From Alphaproteobacteria bacterium 41-28 (lineage in GTDB: Bacteria; Pseudomonadota; Alphaproteobacteria; UBA9655), in assembly GCA_001897795.1 (NCBI GenBank), contig MKUL01000042.1, positions 1 to 64,000 on the forward strand: DNA of 64,000 nt. Reading direction: 5' to 3'. Positions 1 to 7,637 of this stretch are shown here, piece after piece. The position numbers and the translations under genes were made by a program. The notes under the pieces are model-generated. The model made no database searches. It saw nothing but the letters and a program-made list of their open reading frames with translations, and had not been told where the DNA came from. Numbering within the stretch: the first letter of the stretch is position 1; the number at the start of each line of letters is the position of its first letter.

Positions 1-190
1 CTTCACCCTGCTTTCGCAGGGTTCGCAAAGACGGTTGAGAATTAGCAACGAATGTGCCACCAGTTCGTCATTGCGAGGAGCTTTGCTCCGAAGCAATCCA
101 GAACTTGAGTACACTTCTTTTTACATTTCGTATTTTCCCCGGACACCAGTGCGCTTTCGCGGGAATGACGAACGAGGGAGATGTGGTGTG
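1..190. repeat. Composite palindromic repeat region
   Basis: The first 300 bases hold no convincing gene. Bases 66-103 carry a hairpin-forming unit reading cgtcattgcgaggagc, a short loop, then gctccgaagcaatccag. Related units recur at about 5907, 30031, 36182, 40061 and 54499. Bases 1-35 contain a similar arm (ccctgctttcgcaggg) and bases 145-175 carry a different unit (gcgctttcgcgggaatgacg). It resembles the short palindromic elements scattered between genes in intracellular alphaproteobacteria. No function can be assigned. Confidence 0.6.
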
Positions 191-266
191 ATGCTTTAGA
201 AAAAACGTCAGGTGGTAAGAGAAATAAATTGATGTAGGTATTTTGAAACAAGATTGTGTAATTTTC

Positions 267-300
267 TTTTCATTTCTAAAATATACTTTATACTGCCGCC
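267..300 (+). promoter_or_regulatory. Candidate promoter giving a leaderless or near-leaderless mRNA
   Basis: A good -10 hexamer, TATACT, lies at 289-294, with a weak -35 match (TTTTCA, 267-272) 16 bases upstream. Transcription would start at about base 301, which is the first ATG of the response regulator. No Shine-Dalgarno sequence is visible before that ATG. A second TATACT lies at 282-287. The inference of a leaderless transcript rests only on this spacing. Confidence 0.35.
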
Positions 301-996
301 ATGACAATGAATAAACCACATATTCTATTAGTTGATGATGACGAACGCTTGCGAGACCTTTTGCGTAAGTTTCTTGTTGATAATGGGTTTTTTGTATCGA
401 CTGCGCGAGAAGCCTCTCATGCTCGCGAATTAATGAATATTTTTATTTTCGATCTCATGATTCTGGACGTTATGATGCCAGAAGAAGACGGCCTTTCTTT
501 AGCAGAATTCATTCGAAATGGTCCCATGCGTCTAAAAGATACTCCGATCCTTGTCCTTACCGCTATGGGAGAGACCGAAGATCGAATCAATGGTCTCAGT
601 CGAGGAGCAGATGACTATCTGTCCAAGCCTTTTGACCCACGTGAGCTTTTGCTTCGCCTTCAGGCCATCATGAGACGCAGCCAGGGATCAAATCCAGCTT
701 CGACTCTTTCTCTTGGGCAAGTCAATTATGATCTTCAACTTAATCGACTGGATCGCCAAGGAAGTCCTATCTCTTTGACAACCGTTGAGAGCAAGCTCTT
801 AAAAATTTTTGCGCGCCACCGAGGAAAAGCCCTTTCTCGAGATGATTTGGCCGCTGAATATGATGGAGATTTAAATCCTCGAACAATTGATGTACAAATT
901 ACCCGCTTGAGAAAAAAGATTGAGGAGGATTCTAAAATTCCACGCTATCTTCAAACTGTACGAGGGAAAGGTTATATCCTCATTCCAGACGCATGA
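301..996 (+). CDS. OmpR-family response regulator
   Basis: This is a cytoplasmic two-component response regulator of 231 residues. An N-terminal receiver domain (about 7-125) has the acidic pair D13/D14, the phosphoacceptor D56 in the ILDVMMP context, T87 and K109 in YLSKPF. A C-terminal OmpR/PhoB winged helix (about 135-229) ends in the usual VRGKGYILIP strand. The next gene is a histidine kinase that overlaps it by four bases (ATGA), so they are almost certainly a cognate pair. The start at 301 has no ribosome binding site and may be leaderless; ATG 307 is the alternative. The regulon cannot be read from the sequence. Similar pairs in alphaproteobacteria are called PetR, OmpR or ActR-like, and I do not choose between them. 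Confidence 0.93.
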   Translation: MTMNKPHILLVDDDERLRDLLRKFLVDNGFFVSTAREASHARELMNIFIFDLMILDVMMPEEDGLSLAEFIRNGPMRLKDTPILVLTAMGETEDRINGLSRGADDYLSKPFDPRELLLRLQAIMRRSQGSNPASTLSLGQVNYDLQLNRLDRQGSPISLTTVESKLLKIFARHRGKALSRDDLAAEYDGDLNPRTIDVQITRLRKKIEEDSKIPRYLQTVRGKGYILIPDA

Positions 997-2312
997 AATA
1001 TTTTCTTCGACACCCCTTTAAGGCTCTCAAAACCTATCTTCCCAAAAGTATGTTTGGGAGAACGCTTCTTATCCTCCTGGCACCATTAGTACTTGTTGAA
1101 ACCCTCTCGGTTTATGTCTTTTTCGACAATCACTGGGATACGGTTACTAAGTCTCTCGCCAATACCATTACGGGCGAAGTTGCAACAATCATCGATCTTT
1201 ATCAGAAGATGCCTGAAGAAAGTGATTTTTATAGGGTTTTAGCAGGAACCCATCTAAAACTTAGAACAGATTTCATCCCTGAAGAGACCATTCATGCCTT
1301 CACATCTGAAGAATGGAAGGATAGTTTTCTTGACACGGCACTTAAAAAGGAAATTTTTACCCCCTATACTTTTGAGATTACCCCAAAAGATATCATTATT
1401 AAAACAGCCGTTGAAGGGGGAGTTTTAGAATTTACGACGCCTCGAAAACGTCTTCACAGTAAGAGTTTTTCTCTCTTTCTTATGTGGGTTGCAGGCACGT
1501 CCGCTTTTTTCCTTCTTGTTGCCTCTGTCTTTATGCACAATCAGGTCAAACCCTTGCGACGACTTGCCATTGCTGCTGACAGGTTCGGAAAGGGGCGTTC
1601 CTTCCCAAACTTTAAAGCTGAAGGGTCAATTGAAATCCGCAAAGTTGCTCAGGCACTCTTGGGCATGAAAGAACGCCTCCACCGTCAATTAACCCAAAGA
1701 ACGGATATGCTTGCCGGTGTCTCCCATGACTTAAGAACTCCCTTGACACGTATGCGTTTACAACTTGCGATGATGCCCGTTACGTCTGAAGTCAAAGGTC
1801 TTCAAAAAGATGTGGAAGAAATGGGCAATCTGTTGGAAGGATATTTAACTTTTGCTCGGGGCGATGGACTAGAAGAAACGCAAGAAGTGGATATGACTCG
1901 ACTCGTTATGGACGCCGTTGACGGACGCGCCCAACTCGATAAAGTTGTTCACTACGTTCCCCACCCTCTTCCAACCCTTTGCATCAAGCCTCAAGCCTTA
2001 AGACGTTGCCTTACGAATCTTATTAACAATGCCACTCGTTATGGACATGAGGTTTGGGTCAATGCTTCTACGGACAAAGATTTTCTTATGATTTCAGTTG
2101 AAGATGATGGCCCTGGTATCCCAGAGGAAAAGGTAGAAGAAGTCTTTAAGCCCTTTTTCCGCTTAGATCCTTCTCGCAATATGGCAACAGGTGGAGTGGG
2201 CTTAGGCCTAACCATTGCCCGTGATATTGCCCAAAGTCATGGGGGAGGTATTAAACTTGCCTCCTCAGAAAAACATGGCGGTCTTCAAGCCTCGCTTATT
2301 TTGCCTTATTAA
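993..2312 (+). CDS. EnvZ-type sensor histidine kinase
   Basis: This 439-residue inner-membrane sensor kinase is the partner of the upstream response regulator. A membrane segment lies at about 24-43, a periplasmic sensor region at about 45-158 and a second membrane segment at about 160-181, followed by a HAMP linker. The HisKA box AGVSHDLRTPLTRMRL holds the phosphorylated H245. The ATPase domain shows the N box (TNLINNATRYG, about 341-351), the G1 box DDGPGIP (371-377) and the G2 box TGGVGLGL (399-406), so all catalytic motifs are present. The start codon overlaps the stop of the regulator, which indicates translational coupling. The periplasmic domain is not one I recognise, so the signal is unknown. 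Confidence 0.93.
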   Translation: MKYFLRHPFKALKTYLPKSMFGRTLLILLAPLVLVETLSVYVFFDNHWDTVTKSLANTITGEVATIIDLYQKMPEESDFYRVLAGTHLKLRTDFIPEETIHAFTSEEWKDSFLDTALKKEIFTPYTFEITPKDIIIKTAVEGGVLEFTTPRKRLHSKSFSLFLMWVAGTSAFFLLVASVFMHNQVKPLRRLAIAADRFGKGRSFPNFKAEGSIEIRKVAQALLGMKERLHRQLTQRTDMLAGVSHDLRTPLTRMRLQLAMMPVTSEVKGLQKDVEEMGNLLEGYLTFARGDGLEETQEVDMTRLVMDAVDGRAQLDKVVHYVPHPLPTLCIKPQALRRCLTNLINNATRYGHEVWVNASTDKDFLMISVEDDGPGIPEEKVEEVFKPFFRLDPSRNMATGGVGLGLTIARDIAQSHGGGIKLASSEKHGGLQASLILPY

Positions 2313-2439
2313 GAGGCAAATGCACACTCGTAACATTAAAAACTAGCTGAAATTAAATATAAAACTTTATGAAAATTTATCTTGAAGTTTACGAAAATGT
2401 TACTAAACTAATTTTGCGACCTCATGGTGAGATCGCGTG

Positions 2440-2640
2440 ACGTAAGAGCCCGTCATTCCGGGATTTAGAACCCCTTCCGAACCCGCAAAGCGGGGAGGAC
2501 TAGCGGGTCTTAATACCCGGAACCTAGACGATTTCATAAGTGATTCCCTAGATTCCGGATGTTAAGAAAATTTACCACTCACCCCTGCTTCCCGCAGAGG
2601 TTTGTAGTAATTTTCTAAACTCCGGAATGACGAGTCTTCT
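2440..2640. repeat. Long palindromic repeat, gtcattccgggattt family
   Basis: The non-coding stretch 2313-2863 is mostly this repeat. It opens with gtcattccgggatttagaac and closes with ccggaatgacgag, so its ends are inverted copies. Inner arms include aacccgcaaagcggggagg and ttaatacccggaacctag. A second copy with the same ends and inner arms lies at 49905-50095. Bases 2641-2863 hold only AT-rich sequence and a small ccccctt/aaggggg hairpin at about 2681-2710. There is no coding potential. Confidence 0.7.
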
Positions 2641-2863
2641 TATCTAAATTTTGGTTCTGATAAGGATTAGTTAGGTGGCTTCCCCCTTCACCTTCACAAA
2701 AAAGGGGGAGTCCACTCGAGAATGGCTAATTCACTCAATTTCCCTTATTGATCAATAGCCATACCCAGGAAATAGAGCTTAGAAAATTCTATTTTTCCCC
2801 TTCCAATGTTATCAGATTTATGTTATCAAAATAGATAATAATTAAAAATTTGATATAACAAAT

Positions 2864-3802
2864 ATGATAAAAACCCGCCTCTGCCCCCATGACCGATACA
2901 TAAGGTCCATTATGTCTAAGACTGATGTTGTTAGAGAATTCTTCGAAAATTATCTTCCTAATGACATCTCAAAGGCCATTGATTTTTCATCTCTTGAGGC
3001 TCAAAAGGATTCCTTTATAGATGATAAGTTAAAGCTTCAAGTCGCTGATCTTTTATATTCTGTCAAATTCCATGGAGAACCTGGATACCTTTACCTCTTA
3101 CTCGAACACGCCTCAACACCAGATAAGCTACTTCCCTATCGTATGCTTAAATATACAATTGAGATTATGGACCAACATTTAAAGAAAACGAAAGAATCTA
3201 AGCTCCCTTTCATTTACCCACTAATTCTCTATACGGGTGAAAAATCCTTTAACTATTCAACGGATTTGTTTGATTTATTCGGAAAAGAGCGAGAATTTGC
3301 TCGTTCTGTGTTTTTGAAACCTTATCACCTTGTCGATCTGACAAAAGTTCCCGATGAAACTTTACGAGAGTTTTATTGGTTTGGAGCGGCTGCTCTTATA
3401 ACCAAACATATTTACGATCCTGACATTTTGCCTATTTTTAAAACTGTGTTAGAGTTACTAAGAAGGATTGAAAAGGAAGGAGATTTTGATTACATCTACC
3501 TAACTCTATCCTATGTGGTAGAAGCGGGAGAAGTTAAGGATAGGACTAAGTTTGAAGAAACTATCCAATCTACTTTATCAGAGACAAATGAGGAGAAAAA
3601 AATCATGACACTTGCAGAAATATGGATGAAAGAAGGGTATGAAAAAGGAAAAGAAAAGGGCATAGAACAAGGAATGGAAAAAGGAATAAAAAAGGGAAAA
3701 TTAGCCGTAGCTAAAATCCTTCTAACAAAAGGAATGGATAGGAAAACAGTTTCTGACACAACAGGCCTTTCTCTAGACGAACTTGAAAAGATTTTTTCCT
3801 AA
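2864..3802 (+). CDS. Rpn-family PD-(D/E)XK nuclease (transposase_31 type)
   Basis: The 312-residue protein has the layout of Rpn recombination-promoting nucleases. It opens with HDRYIRSIMS, a variant of the HDxxF start, followed by the PD-(D/E)XK core with D62 in ADLLYSV and E81 in LLLEHAS, and then YRMLKYTIEIM. The family motif is usually LLLEHQS, so the Q is replaced by A83 here, which may weaken catalysis. The tail (about 255-312) has the typical charged EKGKEKGIEQGMEKG repeat and a final helical KTVSDTTGLS-like segment. Such genes are often dispersed in host-associated bacteria. It stands alone between a repeat and a transporter locus. ATG 2915 is a possible but less likely later start, since it would remove the HDRY motif. 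Confidence 0.85.
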   Translation: MIKTRLCPHDRYIRSIMSKTDVVREFFENYLPNDISKAIDFSSLEAQKDSFIDDKLKLQVADLLYSVKFHGEPGYLYLLLEHASTPDKLLPYRMLKYTIEIMDQHLKKTKESKLPFIYPLILYTGEKSFNYSTDLFDLFGKEREFARSVFLKPYHLVDLTKVPDETLREFYWFGAAALITKHIYDPDILPIFKTVLELLRRIEKEGDFDYIYLTLSYVVEAGEVKDRTKFEETIQSTLSETNEEKKIMTLAEIWMKEGYEKGKEKGIEQGMEKGIKKGKLAVAKILLTKGMDRKTVSDTTGLSLDELEKIFS

Positions 3803-3872
3803 AGTGAGTTTAGGGATCTTTCTTTTTTCATGAAATTCATTTAAAGCTATTGGATAACGAAAGGAGATAGCC

Positions 3873-4013
3873 ATGAATAATATCACATACAATTCTTTTA
3901 AAGCTTCTCCTTGTTGGCGTTGGCGGATTTATTCTGACTTACGAATATCCCATCAACTTATGCCAAAGAGAGAAAACAATGACACTTTTAAACAAATTTC
4001 AAAATTATCTTAA
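3873..4013 (+). CDS. Candidate Trp-containing leader peptide
   Basis: This is a 46-codon ORF preceded by a strong Shine-Dalgarno sequence (aaaggag, 3860-3866). It overlaps the start of the following binding-protein gene in another frame. Codons 15 and 17 are both Trp, in the run Cys-Trp-Arg-Trp-Arg. Trp is otherwise rare, and the downstream genes encode TrpX-like aromatic amino acid binding proteins, so a leader peptide sensing Trp is plausible. It has no signal peptide or recognisable domain. It could equally be a chance ORF; the good ribosome binding site is the main argument for translation. Confidence 0.45.
   Translation: MNNITYNSFKASPCWRWRIYSDLRISHQLMPKRENNDTFKQISKLS
3901..3974 (+). promoter_or_regulatory. 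Possible pairing between the Trp codons and the ribosome-binding region of the downstream gene
   Basis: The segment ttctccttgttggc (3905-3918), which includes the first Trp codon of the leader, can pair imperfectly with gccaaagagagaa (3962-3974). That second segment lies just before the ATG at 3979. A ribosome stalled at the Trp codons would break this pairing. This is a hand-drawn structure with a five-base core (TTGGC/GCCAA), so it is only a suggestion. Confidence 0.25.
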
Positions 4014-4926
4014 AACATTAATCCTTTTTATTAGTCTTATCTATTCACAAGACCTTTATGCCAACAAAACGATTGGAATTACCCAAATTGTTGACCATCC
4101 TTCACTAAATGCAATTCGGGAAGGTGTTTTGGAGGGCCTTGCTAAAGAAGGCTATGTAGAAGGTAAAGATCTTACTGTCATCTTTGAAAATGCTCAAGGA
4201 AACCCGACGACAGCTGCTCAAATTGCCCAAAAATTTGCAGGTCTCTCCCTTGATGCAATCGTTCCTATTACGACACCTTCTGCGCAGGCTGTTGTTCAGC
4301 AAGTCGAAAAAACGCCCATTATCTTTGCTGCTGTAAGTGATCCGTTGTCTGCAAAGATTGTTTCTTCTCTTGACCATCCAGGAGGAAATGTCACTGGAGT
4401 CGCAGATATTCCTCCCCTTCAAGAACAGCTGAGTTTTATGGAGAATTGTCTTCCCAATCTCAAAACACTAGGCGTTGTCTATAATCCTGGGGAGTCAAAT
4501 AATGTTTCCTTTCTTAAACAGCTTACAACCTTGGCCGAGAAAAAAAACATCAAGATCATTACTGCAGCTGCCCCGAAATCAGCGGATGTTCAAGCTGCCA
4601 CCCTCAGCCTCATTAACGATGTAGATGCCATCTTTGTGGGCAATGATAATACAGTTGTATCTGGGCTTGAACCCTTGGTAAAGGCGTGTATAGATGCCAG
4701 CAAACCTCTTTTTGTCAGTGACCCCCAGTCAGTTGAACGAGGGGCTCTAGCTGCGTATGCCTATGACCAGCGTGACATTGGACAGCAAGTGGGCCAAATG
4801 GTGGCTAAGGTTCTTAAAGGGAAGAACCCAGGAGATCTACCTGTAGAAAAGCCTCAAGTTCTTAAAATGTCGATTAACCCTAAAACAGCAAAGAAAATAA
4901 AAGTCACATGTGCTCTAGCCCACTAA
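3979..4926 (+). CDS. ABC transporter substrate-binding protein, TrpX-like (first copy)
   Basis: The 315-residue protein belongs to the ABC_sub_bind family (COG2984), which includes TrpX of Gram-positive bacteria, a binder of aromatic amino acids. Residues 1-28 form a signal peptide ending near LYA. The mature part starts with IGITQIVDHPSLNAIREGV and shows the two-lobe binding fold (about 30-150 and 150-285), including the family segments GNPTTAAQIA and GGNVTGVAD. It would work in the periplasm. No permease or ATPase gene follows; a second binding protein follows instead and overlaps it by a few bases only if the earliest start is used. Substrate identity is inferred from the family and the Trp-rich leader. 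Confidence 0.85.
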   Translation: MTLLNKFQNYLKTLILFISLIYSQDLYANKTIGITQIVDHPSLNAIREGVLEGLAKEGYVEGKDLTVIFENAQGNPTTAAQIAQKFAGLSLDAIVPITTPSAQAVVQQVEKTPIIFAAVSDPLSAKIVSSLDHPGGNVTGVADIPPLQEQLSFMENCLPNLKTLGVVYNPGESNNVSFLKQLTTLAEKKNIKIITAAAPKSADVQAATLSLINDVDAIFVGNDNTVVSGLEPLVKACIDASKPLFVSDPQSVERGALAAYAYDQRDIGQQVGQMVAKVLKGKNPGDLPVEKPQVLKMSINPKTAKKIKVTCALAH

Positions 4927-4940
4927 CTTTTGGAGGAAGA

Positions 4941-5882
4941 ATGCGTTCTTTTTGGAGATGGTTTTTAATTGGACTCTTAGGATTGACGAGCAATGCGTAT
5001 ACTCTTGCGCAAGCTCATGTCGCTGTTGGACAAATCGTGGAACACCCTGCACTGGACACCCTACGCGAAAGCTTGAAGAAAGGCCTTGAGAAGGACGGGT
5101 ATGTAGAAGGTAAAAACCTAACATGGACCTATGAAAACGCACAAGGTAACCCTACAATAGCTGTGCAAATTGGTCACAAACTCACAAGTCTTAACCCCAA
5201 CGTGATTGTTACACTTTCAACTCCCATGACACAAGCTGTCGCAGCAGCAACAACCACCATTCCCATCGTGTTTGGAGCGGTGACGGATCCTGCAGCGGCA
5301 AAGCTCACGGGACTCAAAAATGTCACTGGCCTCACGGACTTTGTCCCTCCCGAACAACAAATTAATCTTGTGAAGACCTTCATTCCTCAGGTTAAGAGTA
5401 TCGGTGTTATTTTCAACTCAGGCGAAGCTAATTCCCAACAACAAGTTCAAGATCTTAAGACTGCCGCTGAGCAACAAGGGATTAAGGTTGTGGAAGTCAC
5501 CATTTCTAAAAGTAGTGAAGTTTCAGCGGCCACAAAAACTCTTGTTGGAAAAGTGGAAGCCATCCTTCTGCCCACAGATAATACCGTAATTTCCAGCTTA
5601 GAATCGATTATTAAGATCGGTGTTCACAATAAAATTCCAATCTTCGGAAGCGATGTAGATATTGTCCGTCGGGGAGCCGTTGCTGCCTATGGTGTTGATT
5701 GGCGTCAATCAGGTTTTGTTCTTGCTGAAATGGTCAGTAAAATTCTTAAAGGCGCTCTCATTCAAAACACTCCTATCCAAAATCCGCAAACGCTCCTATT
5801 TCATATCAACCTTGCTGCCGCTCAGAAAATGGGCGTCCCCGTTTCTGAACATCTCCGAAAGCAGGCGGATGTTGTGTTTTAG
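4941..5882 (+). CDS. ABC transporter substrate-binding protein, TrpX-like (second copy)
   Basis: This is a paralogue of the preceding gene, with the same motif order: VGQIVEHPALDTLRESL, ENAQGNPTIAVQI, VTGLTD and the late segment RRGAVAAYGVDW. I choose ATG 4941 because GGAGGA lies just upstream (4932-4937) and the resulting protein begins with a clean signal peptide (residues 1 to about 23). An in-frame ATG at 4908 would add eleven residues before it and overlap the previous gene. The pair probably arose by tandem duplication and then diverged substantially. No membrane or ATPase subunit lies next to it, so the partner transporter must be elsewhere or missing. Confidence 0.85.
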   Translation: MRSFWRWFLIGLLGLTSNAYTLAQAHVAVGQIVEHPALDTLRESLKKGLEKDGYVEGKNLTWTYENAQGNPTIAVQIGHKLTSLNPNVIVTLSTPMTQAVAAATTTIPIVFGAVTDPAAAKLTGLKNVTGLTDFVPPEQQINLVKTFIPQVKSIGVIFNSGEANSQQQVQDLKTAAEQQGIKVVEVTISKSSEVSAATKTLVGKVEAILLPTDNTVISSLESIIKIGVHNKIPIFGSDVDIVRRGAVAAYGVDWRQSGFVLAEMVSKILKGALIQNTPIQNPQTLLFHINLAAAQKMGVPVSEHLRKQADVVF

Positions 5883-5906
5883 GGGAGTAAACTTAAACAA
5901 GAAAGA

Positions 5907-6003
5907 CTGGATTGCTTCGGAGCTCGCGCTCCTCGCAAAAACGATCCATGACATTTCCCCAAGTTGTCTTCGCGAGGCCCCAAAGGGGCCGTGGCGATCC
6001 AGA
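5907..6003. repeat. Palindromic repeat, gattgcttcgg/gcgatccag family
   Basis: The gap between the binding proteins and rapZ contains the ggattgcttcggagc...gctcctcgca arm pair, then a second hairpin ttcgcgaggccccaaaggggccgtggcgatccag. Both arms match the repeat family seen at 66-103 and elsewhere in the window. Confidence 0.6.
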
Positions 6004-6068
6004 AGATCATCCCCCTTCATTCGTCAGGAGTCTATCGTTAAGTTTTCTTTCTCTTTTCAGGTTATAAC

Positions 6069-6959
6069 GTGAATCTCATACAAACTGATCCTTCAAAAAA
6101 ACTAGTCCTTCTCATCACAGGTATGTCCGGTTCGGGCCGTTCCTTTGCTTTAAAAACCCTTGAGGATATGGGCTATGAGACAATTGATAATTTACCTCTC
6201 TCTTTTCTGGAACCAGTGGCGCTCGCTCGCCATGAAGATTCCCGACCCTTAGCTATATCTGTGGACGTCAGAACGAGAGATTTTTCGTCAAACCAATTCT
6301 TACAACAAATGGAGAAACTATCAAAAAGCTCCTTCCTGAACACGCAGTTAATTTTTTTTGAGTGTGATGATGAGGTTCTTGCACGCCGTTATAATGAAAC
6401 ACGTCGGCTACATCCGCTGGGCCAAGAACGCCGTGTCATTGATGGTATCCGTCTTGAACGTCATTTAATTTCCCCCCTCAGAGAACGGGCGGATTTCGTC
6501 ATTGACACAAGCATTCTCTTAACATCTGACCTCAGGGGACACTTACGAAGAATTTTTTTACCAAAAAAAACTCCAAGTCTTAGTATTTTTATTACCTCCT
6601 TCTCCTTCCGTCACGGTTTACCCCGGGAAGCAGATATGGTTTTTGATGCTCGTCTCTTAAAAAACCCATTTCATGTTAAAGAATTGAGTTCTTTATCGGG
6701 TGAAGATCCTGAAGTGGGATCTTATATTCAAGAAGATAAATCATATTCTTCTTATATAAAGTCTTTAAAATCAATTCTTTCCATGTCCATTCCTCGCTTC
6801 GAAGAAGAAGGACGCGGCTATTTAACTCTTGCTATAGGATGTACTGGAGGGCAACACCGTTCCGTCTTTATAGCAAAAATACTTAAAGAGTGGTTACAAG
6901 AGACAAAAAAACAGGTAAAATTAAGACATAGAGATTTAAAAAAGAGACAAATGAGATGA
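6069..6959 (+). CDS. rapZ: RapZ family nucleotide-binding protein / RNase adapter
   Basis: The 296-residue protein matches the RapZ/YvcJ family. The P-loop GMSGSGRS is at 18-25, the family segments DMGYETIDNLP and SVDVRTRDF follow, and the C-terminal domain carries GCTGGQHRSVF (about 257-267). In E. coli RapZ directs RNase E to the GlmZ small RNA and so tunes glucosamine-6-phosphate synthesis; in other groups it binds nucleotides and its target is less clear. The start is GTG 6069. The EIIA gene follows with an ATGA overlap, then HPr, a grouping common in Proteobacteria. No hprK lies next to it. Confidence 0.92.
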   Translation: MNLIQTDPSKKLVLLITGMSGSGRSFALKTLEDMGYETIDNLPLSFLEPVALARHEDSRPLAISVDVRTRDFSSNQFLQQMEKLSKSSFLNTQLIFFECDDEVLARRYNETRRLHPLGQERRVIDGIRLERHLISPLRERADFVIDTSILLTSDLRGHLRRIFLPKKTPSLSIFITSFSFRHGLPREADMVFDARLLKNPFHVKELSSLSGEDPEVGSYIQEDKSYSSYIKSLKSILSMSIPRFEEEGRGYLTLAIGCTGGQHRSVFIAKILKEWLQETKKQVKLRHRDLKKRQMR

Positions 6960-7372
6960 TAGGAATCGTTCTTGTGAGTCATGGTCACCTGGCCCAAGAG
7001 TTTGCAAAAGCACTTGAACATGTTGTCGGTCTGCAAGAAAAGCTGGTTATTATTAGTTTGTTTCCCAATGATGATATAGAAACAAAACGAAAAGAAATCT
7101 TGAGTGCTGTTCAACAAGTTGAAGATGGACAAGGCGTTGTGATTTTAACGGATATGTTTGGAGGGACACCTTCAAACCTGGCCCATTCTTTATTAGAAGG
7201 AAGAAATGTGGAAATTGTTGCCGGAATGAATCTTCCCCTTCTTATTAAGCTTGTAAGCGTTAGAAAAGCAACGACACTCCATGAAGCCGTACTTTTAGCT
7301 CAAGAGGCTGGGCGCAAGTATATTCATGTCGCTTCTCATGTCCTGAATGAACCCCATGTCCAAAATAGTTAA
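6956..7372 (+). CDS. PTS fructose/mannose-type EIIA component
   Basis: This 138-residue cytoplasmic protein is the EIIA domain of the mannose family. It starts with IGIVLVSHGHLA, in which the His of SHG (H9) is the phosphorylation site. The segment ILTDMFGGTPSNLA holds the conserved Asp, and AGMNLPLL is also typical. In alphaproteobacteria it usually lacks cognate sugar permease domains and acts in a regulatory phosphorelay with HPr and enzyme I. It overlaps rapZ by four bases and the HPr gene by up to 26, so the three are translationally coupled. No EIIB or EIIC gene is in the window. Confidence 0.92.
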   Translation: MIGIVLVSHGHLAQEFAKALEHVVGLQEKLVIISLFPNDDIETKRKEILSAVQQVEDGQGVVILTDMFGGTPSNLAHSLLEGRNVEIVAGMNLPLLIKLVSVRKATTLHEAVLLAQEAGRKYIHVASHVLNEPHVQNS

Positions 7373-7637
7373 ACAAGAAGTCATGATTCAAAACCGCAAA
7401 GGCCTCCATGCCCGTGCGTCTGCCCAAATCGTCAACCTCGTTGAATCTTTTCAATCCACTACATATATTTGCTATCAAGACATGCGTGTGCCTGCAGGAT
7501 CCATCATGGGGCTCTTAATGCTAGGAGCAGGCCAAGGATCTATCGTTCTTATAGAAGGGGAAGGCATCGATGCCGATCAAGCCGTTTCTTCTTTAATAAA
7601 GCTCATCGAAAATAAATTTGGGGAGGATCAATGGTAA
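7356..7637 (+). CDS. ptsH: HPr phosphocarrier protein (NPr-like)
   Basis: The protein has the HPr fold with the active-site motif GLHARAS, in which H18 (counted from ATG 7356) accepts phosphate from enzyme I. The regulatory Ser position is kept as S49 in AGSIMGLLML, the site that HprK would phosphorylate. The Pro normally after HAR is Ala, as in many NPr proteins. ATG 7347 in frame is an equally possible start; both lie inside the upstream EIIA gene. ATG 7383 would remove the first beta strand and is unlikely. It forms a relay with the preceding EIIA. Confidence 0.92.
   Translation: MSKIVKQEVMIQNRKGLHARASAQIVNLVESFQSTTYICYQDMRVPAGSIMGLLMLGAGQGSIVLIEGEGIDADQAVSSLIKLIENKFGEDQW

Noticed and set aside
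2864..3802. Rpn gene considered as a marker of a larger transposon
   Set aside because: No terminal inverted repeats or target duplications are visible around it.
66..6003. Repeats considered as a CRISPR array
   Set aside because: Copies are kilobases apart, variable and without regular spacers; no cas genes are present.
5662..6072. Open frame across the end of the second binding protein and the repeat
   Set aside because: It overlaps a well-supported gene in another frame and its latter part is the palindromic repeat; no domain or ribosome binding site.
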